Under the pieces are notes generated by a model. It had not been told where the DNA came from and did not search any database. It worked only from the letters and a program-made list of their open reading frames with translations. From NCBI GenBank assembly GCA_021325115.1, contig JAJPHU010000220.1:1-61501 (forward strand): 61,501 nt of DNA, given 5' to 3'. Shown here one piece after another: positions 44,409 to 52,091 of the stretch (position 1 is the stretch's first letter; each line of letters begins with the position of its first letter). The stretch comes from Planctomycetota bacterium. Lineage in GTDB: Bacteria; Planctomycetota; Planctomycetia; Gemmatales; Gemmataceae. A program made the translations under genes and the position numbers.

Positions 44409-45278
44409 GTGCAGCAAAAAGGTTGGGGCATCTTCTTCGGCGTGGTCCTGCTGGCCGCGTTTCTGTCGATCGCTGTCGGTCCTTTAGTAGGCTGGTGGCT
44501 GCCGGCCAACGTGTCTTCATTTGGGCCGGACGTGGACTATCTCTACTACGTCATTCTCGGCTTCACAACGTTCTTTTTCCTGCTAACCGAGGTGCTATTG
44601 GTCTGGGCGATGTATCGCTTCGCTGGACGTCCCGGGAACAAATCGCAGTACGTCGAGGGGCATCATCGCCTGGAAATGCTGTGGACTGTTGTGCCAGGTG
44701 GCATTCTGTTGTATATCGCCATCGCTCAGATTAGCGCCTGGGAGAGAATCAAATATCAGGCCAAGATGCCGGACCCGGACCTGGTAATGCAAGTAACCGC
44801 ACGGCAATGGGATTGGACCATGCGCTACGCCGATACGCCTCTGCCAGAGAATCATCGCCGCTGGGCTGAGATCCCGAATTTTGATGACATCTATCTCCCC
44901 GATGAGCTGCACTGCTGGAAGGGGGCCAACGTTCGCATTTATCTGAAAACAAACGATGTGTTGCATAGCTTGTTCCTGCCGCAGCTGCGTTTGAAGCAGG
45001 ACGCTTTGCCGGGCAAGACCATTCCTGTGTGGTTCAATGCCACCGATGCCAACACGCGCTTCAATGCAAGTACTGGCAATTGTGAATGGACAGACAAGAA
45101 CAAAGAATGGGAGATCGCCTGCGCTGAATTGTGCGGCGGTGGGCATTATCGTATGCGTGGTTTGCTGTACGTCCACGAAACCAAGGATGATTACCTGAAT
45201 TGGCTCAAGCACGCCCAGAAAGCGGCGCGCAGCCGTCAACCGGAAAAGAAAGCGACCCCCGTGGCCGCCAAGGATTAA
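44409..45278 (+). CDS. coxB: Cytochrome c oxidase subunit II
   Basis: 289 aa, GTG start with CAGGAG upstream. Two N-terminal membrane helices (FFGVVLLAAFLSIAVGPLVG and VILGFTTFFFLLTEVLLV) are followed by the outside cupredoxin domain with the CuA ligands C238-A-E-L-C242-G-G-G-H246 and M249. Electrons from the cytochrome c pass through CuA to subunit I. No C-terminal cytochrome c domain is fused, unlike the caa3 type. Confidence 0.96.
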   Translation: MQQKGWGIFFGVVLLAAFLSIAVGPLVGWWLPANVSSFGPDVDYLYYVILGFTTFFFLLTEVLLVWAMYRFAGRPGNKSQYVEGHHRLEMLWTVVPGGILLYIAIAQISAWERIKYQAKMPDPDLVMQVTARQWDWTMRYADTPLPENHRRWAEIPNFDDIYLPDELHCWKGANVRIYLKTNDVLHSLFLPQLRLKQDALPGKTIPVWFNATDANTRFNASTGNCEWTDKNKEWEIACAELCGGGHYRMRGLLYVHETKDDYLNWLKHAQKAARSRQPEKKATPVAAKD

Positions 45279-45283
45279 CCTAC

Positions 45284-45340
45284 CTACGAGCCGGAAGCGT
45301 AAACAATGACTCTTCCGTCGCTTACGCTTCCGGCTCGTAG
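45284..45340. repeat. Palindrome of the GAGCCGGAAGCGTAAG family before coxA
   Basis: CTACGAGCCGGAAGCGTAA is mirrored by TTACGCTTCCGGCTCGTAG (perfect 19-bp arms). It lies six bases after the coxB stop and 25 bases before coxA, and might stabilise or attenuate the transcript. Confidence 0.85.
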
Positions 45341-45364
45341 GAGAAACAATGCGAGGATTCCAAT

Positions 45365-47167
45365 ATGAGCGTCAGCCATTCGCACTCTGCCGAAGCCCAT
45401 GCTCACCATGAGTTGAGTTTTCTCCGCAAATATATTTTCTCCGAAGATCACAAGATCATCGGTATCCAATTTTTGTTCTCCGGCCTGATCTTCTTCTTAA
45501 TTGGCGGCACCCTGGCGCTGCTGGTGCGCTTGCAGGTCGGTTTCCCCAAGGGAATCAATCTCCCCTGGTTCCCCATCAGTTGGGGCGGGCGCATGTCGCC
45601 AGATTTCTATGCCATGGTCTTCAGCATGCACGCGACGATCATGATTTTCTTCGTCATCATCCCTCTGTTGACGGGAGCCTTCGGCAATTTCACCATCCCG
45701 TTGATGATTGGGGCGCGCGATATGGCGTTTCCGAAGCTGAACATGATGTCCTATTGGTTCATGTGGCCGGCCTTTGCTGTGATCCTGAGCAGCTTCTTTG
45801 TCGAGGGCGGGGCCGGCGCTTCCGGTTGGACTTCCTATCCGCTTCTGGCTAGCGCCACCATGCCGGCCGGCGAAGGCTTCCACTCGCCGGCCTCGCCGCA
45901 TTCCGGTATTGGGCAAATCTGCTGGCTGGTTGCCCTGCTCTTTGTCGGCGTCTCGTCGATGATGGGTTCGATCAACTATATGACCACCATTATCAACCTG
46001 CGGGCACCCGGTATGACGATGTTCCGCATGCCCATGACCGTGTGGGCCATGTTTATTACCGCCATCCTGCAATCGATGGCCCTGCCTGTCTTGACGGTCG
46101 CCCTGATCCTGCAATTGCTCGATAAAACCATCAACACCACATTCTTTCTGCCGCCCGGCGGCATGGCGTTCGGCAACTGGCACACCGGACCGGGCGGCGG
46201 GCAAACACTGCTGTGGCAGCACCTGTTCTGGTTCTATTCGCATCCGGCCGTGTACATCATGATTTTGCCGGCGATGGGCATGGTGTCCGATATCATCAGC
46301 ACGTTTGCACGCAAACATCTGTTCGGCTATAAACCGATGGTGTTGGCCATCGCTGGCATCGCCGGTTTGGGCTTCATTGTGTGGGGCCATCATATGTTCC
46401 AGAGCGGCATGGACCCGCGTCTGGGCACCGGCTTTATGATCGCTACCATCATGATCGCCCTGCCCTCGGCCGTCAAAACCTTCAACTGGTTGGGCACCAT
46501 CTGGGGAGCCAATATCCAATACACTACGGCCATGCTCAACGCCTTGGCCTTCGTGGCCATGTTCGTTATCGGCGGTCTGTCCGGTATCTTCATGGCCGCC
46601 ACCCCGGTGGATGTATATTTCCACGATACGTATTTCATCGTCGCCCACATTCACTATGTCTTGTTCATGTCGAGTATTTTCGGCATCTTCGGCGGCATCT
46701 ATTATTGGTTCCCGAAGATGTTTGGCCGGCTCATGAACGAGAAATGGGGCAAAGTCCATTTCGTCCTGACGTTTTTGTTCTCCAACTGCACATTCTTTCC
46801 GATGCACATTATTGGCATCGCCGGCCATCCGCGCCGCTATTACGATTCGACTTTGTATCGCTTCCTCGACAACGTACAACCGCTCAACCAGTTCATGACT
46901 ATCAGTGCTTTCTTGCTGGCCTTGGCGCAGATTATTTTCCTGGTGAATTTCTTCTGGAGCCTGTTCCGCGGCGCCAAGGCAGGGGCGAACCCGTGGCATT
47001 CCAACACACTGGAATGGACAGCGCCATCGCCGCCGCCGCACGGCAACTTCGTGCAGACGCCGATTGTTCGCCGGGGACCGTATGAATACGGCAACCCGGA
47101 CATGGAGGAAGATTACCTGCCCCAGGCGGAACCGCAGCCCAGCGGCATCCCGGCGCCGGCGCATTAA
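45365..47167 (+). CDS. coxA: Cytochrome c oxidase subunit I (A2-type)
   Basis: 600 aa, twelve or more helices. Heme and CuB ligands are visible: the low-spin His in FSMHATIM, H293 in YSHPAVY (with Y297 for the His-Tyr crosslink), HH in WGHHMFQSG and both His in HDTYFIVAHIHYV. The YSHPAVY signature, with no Glu at the HPEVY position, is the A2 pattern of heme-copper oxidases. It reduces O2 to water and pumps protons. Hairpins stand on both sides of the gene. Confidence 0.98.
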   Translation: MSVSHSHSAEAHAHHELSFLRKYIFSEDHKIIGIQFLFSGLIFFLIGGTLALLVRLQVGFPKGINLPWFPISWGGRMSPDFYAMVFSMHATIMIFFVIIPLLTGAFGNFTIPLMIGARDMAFPKLNMMSYWFMWPAFAVILSSFFVEGGAGASGWTSYPLLASATMPAGEGFHSPASPHSGIGQICWLVALLFVGVSSMMGSINYMTTIINLRAPGMTMFRMPMTVWAMFITAILQSMALPVLTVALILQLLDKTINTTFFLPPGGMAFGNWHTGPGGGQTLLWQHLFWFYSHPAVYIMILPAMGMVSDIISTFARKHLFGYKPMVLAIAGIAGLGFIVWGHHMFQSGMDPRLGTGFMIATIMIALPSAVKTFNWLGTIWGANIQYTTAMLNALAFVAMFVIGGLSGIFMAATPVDVYFHDTYFIVAHIHYVLFMSSIFGIFGGIYYWFPKMFGRLMNEKWGKVHFVLTFLFSNCTFFPMHIIGIAGHPRRYYDSTLYRFLDNVQPLNQFMTISAFLLALAQIIFLVNFFWSLFRGAKAGANPWHSNTLEWTAPSPPPHGNFVQTPIVRRGPYEYGNPDMEEDYLPQAEPQPSGIPAPAH

Positions 47168-47180
47168 ATAACAACTAACC

Positions 47181-47251
47181 CGGCGAGCGGGGTCGCGTTA
47201 GCGCCCCGAGTGCTTGCCAATCTCGGGGCGCTAACGCGACCCCGCTCGCCG
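47181..47251. repeat. Perfect 30-bp palindrome, GGCGAGCGGGGTCGCG family
   Basis: The left arm 47181-47210 and right arm 47222-47251 are exact reverse complements over 30 bases around an 11-base loop. It lies between coxA and ctaA. There is no T-run, so it is more a repeat or transcript-stability hairpin than an intrinsic terminator. Confidence 0.9.
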
Positions 47252-47265
47252 ATTTGTGAGACGCT

Positions 47266-48264
47266 ATGCCATCCACCTTCGCCGAAACTCGGCTGGCACC
47301 TCGTTGGCTGCACGCCTGGTCCATTCTCACCGCCGGCGCTACCGTGGCCTTGTTGACCCTTGGCGCGATAGTCACCACCTTTCAGGTCGGCATGGCTGAC
47401 CCGATTTGGCCTACGGTCCCCTGGCATTTGGCCCTCATCGACTGGTCCGAGCCGAGACCCGGGTTCATCATTGAGCATTCGCATCGGCTGGCGGGTTATG
47501 TCGTTGGCTGCTGTGTCATCGTGCTGGCGGTGGGACTCTGGATTTCGGCGCGGCGGAGTTGGCTGAAGTGGCTGGGTGCTGCTGCTCTGGCCGGCGTGAT
47601 CGTTCAGGGATTGCTCGGCGGTCTTCGCGTGGTGCAGCATGCCCGCTTCGGTACGGGCTTCGCCATCATTCACGGCTGCTTCGCGCAGATTGTGTTCAGC
47701 CTACTCGTTAGCTTGGCCGTCCTCACTTCGGCTCGGTTCGCCACCGTATCGCTTCCGACTGCGGCATCGCCGCGCTTGCGTCGCTGGTCGCTGCTGCTGA
47801 CCGCATTGGTTTGTGTGCAATTGATTTGGGGGGCTCTCTTGCGGCATACCAACGGAGCGTTGGCCCAGCGACTGCATTTGCTGACAGCATTTGCGGTCGT
47901 GGCCGCAGCTGTCTGGTTTGTCCACCTGGCCCTGGCCAGTCCAGTGGCGCGGCGCGTCCTGGGGCGGACCTTGATCTTGCTCGGCATTCTCCTGGTCTTG
48001 CAGATCTCGCTGGGCATTGAGAGTTGGCTGGATAAATTTGCGGGTGTCTTGCTGCCGGAGTTGCACAAACCGACTATCGGCCAAGCCTCGCATCGCGTCG
48101 CTCACGTGTTGGTCGGCTCGTTCATTCTGGCAACCACTGTGGTGCAGACGGTGTTGTTACATTGTTCGGTTAGCGGCGATGTGCAGCGGAGCGCGGCGGT
48201 CCGTTCTCCGCTGGGCATCACCGCTAACCGCGATATCGTACCTCAATTGGAAGGGACAACATGA
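47266..48264 (+). CDS. ctaA: Heme A synthase (COX15/CtaA family)
   Basis: 332 aa, eight hydrophobic helices. The heme ligand His pairs of the family are present: EHSHRLAGYVVG and HGCFAQIVFS in the first half, LRHTNGALAQRLHLLTAF and SHRVAHVLVGSF in the second. It oxidises the methyl group of heme O to make heme A for CoxA. Its 3' end overlaps ctaB by four bases, so the two are coupled. Confidence 0.93.
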   Translation: MPSTFAETRLAPRWLHAWSILTAGATVALLTLGAIVTTFQVGMADPIWPTVPWHLALIDWSEPRPGFIIEHSHRLAGYVVGCCVIVLAVGLWISARRSWLKWLGAAALAGVIVQGLLGGLRVVQHARFGTGFAIIHGCFAQIVFSLLVSLAVLTSARFATVSLPTAASPRLRRWSLLLTALVCVQLIWGALLRHTNGALAQRLHLLTAFAVVAAAVWFVHLALASPVARRVLGRTLILLGILLVLQISLGIESWLDKFAGVLLPELHKPTIGQASHRVAHVLVGSFILATTVVQTVLLHCSVSGDVQRSAAVRSPLGITANRDIVPQLEGTT

Positions 48265-49172
48265 AGGCAGTCGTCAGCGTTTGTGCCGAAGCTCCGGCCT
48301 TGAGTCATTCGCGCCTGGCGGATTATGTCGCGCTGACTAAGCCGCGTGTGGCGGTACTGGTGCTGTTTACGGTTGCTGCGGGCGTTGTCTTGGCCGGCGG
48401 ACGCGACTTCTCGCTTTTGGTGCTGCTGCACACGGTCTTGGGTACGGCCCTGGTGGCCGCCGGCGCCAGCGCCCTTAACCAATGGTACGAACGCGACAGC
48501 GATGCCCTTATGCGCCGCACCGAGAAACGGCCGCTGCCGTCAGGACGGTTACAAGCGCTGGAGGTGCTCACATTTGGTCTGATCCTGGGTGCCGGCGGCA
48601 TCCTGTATCTCGCCCTGACGCTCAGCCATGTGTTATCGGCCCTGATTGCGGCGATAACGTTTGTTCTCTATGTCGCTGTCTACACGCCGCTGAAACGGCG
48701 TACACCCTTGAACACGCTGATTGGTGCGGTGCCCGGTGCGTTGCCGCCGTTAATTGGCTGGTGTGCGGTGCGCGGCGAATGGACGCACGAGGCCGGCGTG
48801 CTGTTTCTGATTCTGTTTCTTTGGCAGATACCGCACTTTTTGGCCATTGCCTGGATGTATCAGGCCGAATATGCGCGTGCGGGCCTGCTCATGTTGCCAG
48901 GAGTCGATCAAGACGGCCGGCGCACCAGCCAGAACATGGTTCTCTACTGTCTGGTCCTGTTGGCCGTCAGCCTGCAACCCGTTTGGTATGGCGAGGCCGG
49001 TCTGCTTTATCTCGGCGGCGCGGCGCTACTCGGCCTGGCGTTTTTGGCCACGGCCCTCGGCTTTTGGCGCTGGCGCACCTACTGCCAGGCGCGGCGCGTG
49101 ATGCGGGCCTCGCTTGTGTATCTGCCCGGTTTGCTCGCTCTGTTGCTGTTGGATCGTACACTTGGATTGTGA
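48261..49172 (+). CDS. ctaB: Protoheme IX farnesyltransferase (heme O synthase)
   Basis: 303 aa. UbiA-type prenyltransferase with the N-x-x-x-D-x-x-x-D motif (NQWYERDSDALMRRTEKRPL) and the second Asp-containing loop (YTPLKRRTPLNTLIGAVPGA). Nine membrane helices. It adds the farnesyl tail to heme B, giving heme O, which CtaA then converts to heme A. Start overlaps the ctaA stop. Confidence 0.96.
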   Translation: MKAVVSVCAEAPALSHSRLADYVALTKPRVAVLVLFTVAAGVVLAGGRDFSLLVLLHTVLGTALVAAGASALNQWYERDSDALMRRTEKRPLPSGRLQALEVLTFGLILGAGGILYLALTLSHVLSALIAAITFVLYVAVYTPLKRRTPLNTLIGAVPGALPPLIGWCAVRGEWTHEAGVLFLILFLWQIPHFLAIAWMYQAEYARAGLLMLPGVDQDGRRTSQNMVLYCLVLLAVSLQPVWYGEAGLLYLGGAALLGLAFLATALGFWRWRTYCQARRVMRASLVYLPGLLALLLLDRTLGL

Positions 49173-49179
49173 GGAGATC

Positions 49180-50127
49180 ATGACACAGGTTGTCTACGAG
49201 AGACCGCAGGAACATATGGGCATGCCGCTGCCCACGCCCAAGGTGGCCATGTGGCTGTTCCTCGTCACGGAAATCATGTTTTTCACCGCCTTGATCGGCA
49301 CCTACATCGTCCTGCGCCACGGCACACCGGCGCAGTCGCCTTTCAAGTGGCCGGCGCCTCATCAGGTACACTTGATCGAGTGGATCGGCGCCCTCAACAC
49401 GTTCGTGCTGATTTGCAGTAGTTTCACTGTGGTGCTGGCTCATCATGCCGCTGTCAAGGCCGATATGAAAAAAGCCACCTCCTATGTCGCCATAACGCTG
49501 GCCCTGGGCGGTGTCTTCCTCGGCATCAAAGCGTATGAATATAATTCTAAATTTCAACACGATATCTTGCCCGGCCACATCGGCGAGAGCTTGCCTTATC
49601 CTGCCAAAGGCGGCGGCGACAACGATTTGAAAGCGATCGAGCGTGAGAAGCACGAACACGCCACCGGAATGCAGTATTTCCATCGCGTCCAGCTGCAACT
49701 GGAAGCGATCAAAAAAAGCTCGATCGACGCAGAGATACAGAAAGAATGCAATGCCCTGCTCGACGCCATGACTGCGACGACGGCGGCCGAGGGACAAGCT
49801 GTTGCCTTCCATCGTCCACCCAGTCCGGCCGAGGTCGGCGAACGAGTCAACGAAATCCTGGAGAAAGCTGAGAAGAAGGGGGTCACTCTACACCTGACGC
49901 CGGCCATCCCGTTCGGCAACTTGTGGGCGTCCTGCTATTTCGCCATGACCGGCTTCCATGCTCTGCACGTGCTCGGCGGCGTCGTGGTCTTCGCCATTAT
50001 CCTGTTGATGGCTGTCATCGGCCGGCTCGGCCCGCAGCACTCCACCATGTTGGAGTTGGTTGGCCTTTATTGGCACTTTGTCGATATTGTGTGGATCTTT
50101 TTGTTCCCGTTGTTGTATCTGGTATGA
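49180..50127 (+). CDS. coxC: Cytochrome c oxidase subunit III with a large insert
   Basis: 315 aa. ATG 49180 follows GAGGAG; the longer frame starting inside ctaB is not supported. Helices: MWLFLVTEIMFFTALIGTYI, IGALNTFVLICSSFTVVLAH, VAITLALGGVFLGIKAYEY, then after the insert FAMTGFHALHVLGGVVVFA and a final HFVDIVWIFLFPLLYL. Subunit III supports subunit I. Between YEYNSKF (~123) and PAIPFGN (~245) lie about 100 extra hydrophilic, helical residues not found in typical subunit III. No frameshift. Confidence 0.94.
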   Translation: MTQVVYERPQEHMGMPLPTPKVAMWLFLVTEIMFFTALIGTYIVLRHGTPAQSPFKWPAPHQVHLIEWIGALNTFVLICSSFTVVLAHHAAVKADMKKATSYVAITLALGGVFLGIKAYEYNSKFQHDILPGHIGESLPYPAKGGGDNDLKAIEREKHEHATGMQYFHRVQLQLEAIKKSSIDAEIQKECNALLDAMTATTAAEGQAVAFHRPPSPAEVGERVNEILEKAEKKGVTLHLTPAIPFGNLWASCYFAMTGFHALHVLGGVVVFAIILLMAVIGRLGPQHSTMLELVGLYWHFVDIVWIFLFPLLYLV

Positions 50128-50135
50128 AACGATAG

Positions 50136-50172
50136 CTCCTGAGCGGGGGGGCACACGCCCCCCGCTCAGGAG
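50136..50172. repeat. Short palindrome between coxC and coxD
   Basis: CTCCTGAGCGGGGGG is mirrored by CCCCCCGCTCAGGAG around a few bases, 16 bases before the coxD start. No T-run follows, so termination is uncertain. Confidence 0.7.
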
Positions 50173-50187
50173 ATTGGGAGAATTGTC

Positions 50188-50562
50188 ATGACTGAAACCG
50201 GGCACCCCACCACGCATGACGCCGCCCATGATCTTCGCGTCAAGGCTTACTTCACGGTGTTCATCGCTCTGTCGATTTTCACCCTCGTCTCGTTCATCGC
50301 CAACGAGGCAGTGCGCCAGGGCTGGATCGACTTGTATACCAGTGTCACCATCATCATTGCTGTGGCCGTCATCAAGGCCATTCTGGTCGGTCTGATTTTC
50401 ATGCACCTGAATTTCGACTGGGGCAAGGTGTATTTCATCATCGTGCCCATTTTCATCCTCGGCGTTATGATGATGATGGTGCTGATGCCGGACACCGTCA
50501 TCGCCTGGCAGCCGAGTCAAAACCCGCTGGAGCCGCCCGTCTCCACGACCGGCACCCGGTGA
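50188..50562 (+). CDS. coxD: Prokaryotic cytochrome c oxidase subunit IV
   Basis: 124 aa. Three helices (YFTVFIALSIFTLVSFIAN, SVTIIIAVAVIKAILVGLIF, VYFIIVPIFILGVMMMMVLM) with the conserved VGLIFMHLNFDWGK segment of the subunit IV family. It follows coxC in the same direction. Short N- and C-terminal tails are polar. Role is structural in the oxidase. Confidence 0.9.
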   Translation: MTETGHPTTHDAAHDLRVKAYFTVFIALSIFTLVSFIANEAVRQGWIDLYTSVTIIIAVAVIKAILVGLIFMHLNFDWGKVYFIIVPIFILGVMMMMVLMPDTVIAWQPSQNPLEPPVSTTGTR

Positions 50563-50572
50563 CTGCGGTGAT

Positions 50573-50694
50573 AAGGTGACAAGATGAATATGGCTTGGCA
50601 TTTTCTTATATCGGTCGTTTGCGCTACGTTTGCTTCCTGCCCGCTCTTTTTTTGTCATCTTGTCACCTTGTCCTCTTGTCCTCTTGTCCTCTTC
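50573..50694. repeat. Inverted repeat AAGGTGACAAGATG overlapping the start of the SCO gene
   Basis: AAGGTGACAAGATG (50573-50586) and CATCTTGTCACCTT (50656-50669) are a perfect 14-bp inverted repeat; three CTTGTCCT units follow. The left arm contains the start codon of the SCO gene (ATG 50584), the right arm lies in its signal-peptide coding region. Confidence 0.85.
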
Positions 50695-51711
50695 GGAGCT
50701 GCTGCTCCGCTCGATGAGGATCTTGGCACTGTCGGCGATTTCACACTGACCGAACGCAGCGGTCGAAGCATTGGCAAGTCCGACCTGCTCGGCAAAATTT
50801 GGATTGCTTCGTTCGAGTTTGTGCGCTGCACGCAGGGTTGCCCGCAGATTAGCGCCACGATGGAACGGCTGCAAGAAGATCTGAAACGTTATCCCGATGT
50901 CCGTCTTGTCACCTTCACCGTCGATCCGGAACACGATCATCCCGAAGAATTGCGTGAATATGCCAAGCATTATCATGCTGACCCGGAGCGCTGGCTATTT
51001 TTGACCGGCGATGAGAAAACCATCTACCAACTGCTGGCAACATCGTTCCATCTGCCTGCGCAAAAAAACACCAGCGGCGATCCCGGCAACGCCGTGATGC
51101 ACAGTCCCAAGCTCGTCCTCGTGGATCGTCAGGGCCGTATTCGCGGCTACTTCGACGGCCGGCCCGATCCGAATTCGCCCGATCCGGAGCGCGATTATCA
51201 GCTGAATCTGCGGAAACTGAAAGCACAAGTCGCCGCGCTGGAGCAGGACGCCTGGTATCTGCCCGGGGATTTTCCGCGCTTCCACGCCACGCTCAATGCC
51301 ATCACGGCGATGCTGCTTCTGCTGGGCTATTCAGCTATTCGCCGCCGTCTGATCCGCTGGCACGTCGTCTGCATGTTGACGGCGCTGGGTTTATCAGTCC
51401 TTTTCTTGATCTCGTATGGATATTATCACGCCGTCATCAAGCAGGGCCTGACTACGTCGTTCGCGGAGCAAACAAGCCATGCGAACCCGCCGGCCTGGGT
51501 GGGCATGGTCTATCAGGGAGTGCTGTGGACACACACGCCGTTGGCCGTTGTCATCGCCCCCCTGGCTGTGCTAACGGCATTCCTGGGACTCACCGGCCGG
51601 TTGCAGCGGCACGTGCGGCTAGCTCGCTGGACGCTGCCGATCTGGCTATATGTGGCGATTAGCGGCGTCGCTGTCTACTGGATGCTCTATCGGCTCTATC
51701 CTTTGCCGTGA
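50584..51711 (+). CDS. SCO1/SenC-type copper chaperone fused to a DUF420-like membrane domain
   Basis: 375 aa. Residues ~45-215 are the thioredoxin-like SCO domain with copper/redox Cys C82-T-Q-G-C86-P and a His (AVMHSPKLVLVD) as third ligand. From about 235 there are four membrane helices (ATLNAITAMLLLLGYSAI, VVCMLTALGLSVLFLISYGY, WTHTPLAVVIAPLAVLTAFL, IWLYVAISGVAVYWMLYRLY) of DUF420 type. SCO proteins deliver copper to CuA of CoxB. The N-terminal signal region is encoded by a palindromic repeat, and the start codon lies in its left arm. ATG 50590 is an alternative start. Confidence 0.9.
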   Translation: MNMAWHFLISVVCATFASCPLFFCHLVTLSSCPLVLFGAAAPLDEDLGTVGDFTLTERSGRSIGKSDLLGKIWIASFEFVRCTQGCPQISATMERLQEDLKRYPDVRLVTFTVDPEHDHPEELREYAKHYHADPERWLFLTGDEKTIYQLLATSFHLPAQKNTSGDPGNAVMHSPKLVLVDRQGRIRGYFDGRPDPNSPDPERDYQLNLRKLKAQVAALEQDAWYLPGDFPRFHATLNAITAMLLLLGYSAIRRRLIRWHVVCMLTALGLSVLFLISYGYYHAVIKQGLTTSFAEQTSHANPPAWVGMVYQGVLWTHTPLAVVIAPLAVLTAFLGLTGRLQRHVRLARWTLPIWLYVAISGVAVYWMLYRLYPLP

Positions 51712-51752
51712 AGCCCGGCTACAATGCCGTAGGGTGGGAGAGGAGAAACGAA

Positions 51753-52091
51753 ATGCGTGTGTTGGCCTGGTTGGTGTTGTTCTGGATTATTACACTGCTG
51801 ATCTTGCCGCGCGCACTATATGCTTGCCCTTCCTGACAGGAGGCGATAGCTGCCTCCGGTTCGGAGGAAGACGACGATCCGCTCCGCGAAGCTCGTGGCT
51901 ACAATCGAAGCATCTACCTCATGGTGGGGATGCCTTATCTTTTGCTCGGTGCGGTCGGCTTTTGGATTTATCGTGGTCTCAAACGAGCGGAGTCGCGTGA
52001 GCGCTCCGAGGGCCAAATGCAGGCCGCGCCGCCTCCGACTGGCGAAGGAGACCGCTCATGTTCGACCCCTTTGACCGAAGACGTTTCGTAA
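51753..52091 (+). CDS. Small membrane protein with in-frame UGA: candidate selenoprotein or nonsense mutant
   Basis: 112 residues if TGA 51834-51836 (codon 28) is read through. AGGAG lies seven bases before ATG 51753. A signal peptide (VLAWLVLFWIITLLILPRAL, cleavage likely after YA) is followed by C-P-S-(UGA)-Q-E-A, an acidic linker, a second helix (IYLMVGMPYLLLGAVGFWIY) and a charged tail. A Cys codon (TGC/TGT) differs from TGA by one base, and CPxC fits a redox or metal-binding pair. The frame after the UGA has no other stop for 84 codons and overlaps the next gene start by 34 bases. Candidates are selenocysteine, a pseudogene or a sequence error. Its place in the oxidase cluster suggests a role in oxidase assembly (inference). 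Confidence 0.6.
51834..51867 (+). promoter_or_regulatory. Possible bacterial SECIS-like hairpins after the in-frame UGA
   Basis: Two alternative stems follow the UGA: GGAGGC (51839-51844) with GCCTCC (51852-51857), loop GATAGCT; and CCTCCG (51853-51858) with CGGAGG (51862-51867), loop GTT. The second apical loop begins 22 bases after the UGA with G first, inside the range described for bacterial SECIS elements. Short G/C hairpins are common in this genome, so chance is possible. Confidence 0.3.

Noticed and set aside
45497..47164. Long open frame on the minus strand opposite coxA (about 555 codons)
   Set aside because: Composition (His, Arg, Gln, Asp rich, no hydrophobic core or motif) is that of an antisense shadow of a G/C-rich gene, and coxA is certain.
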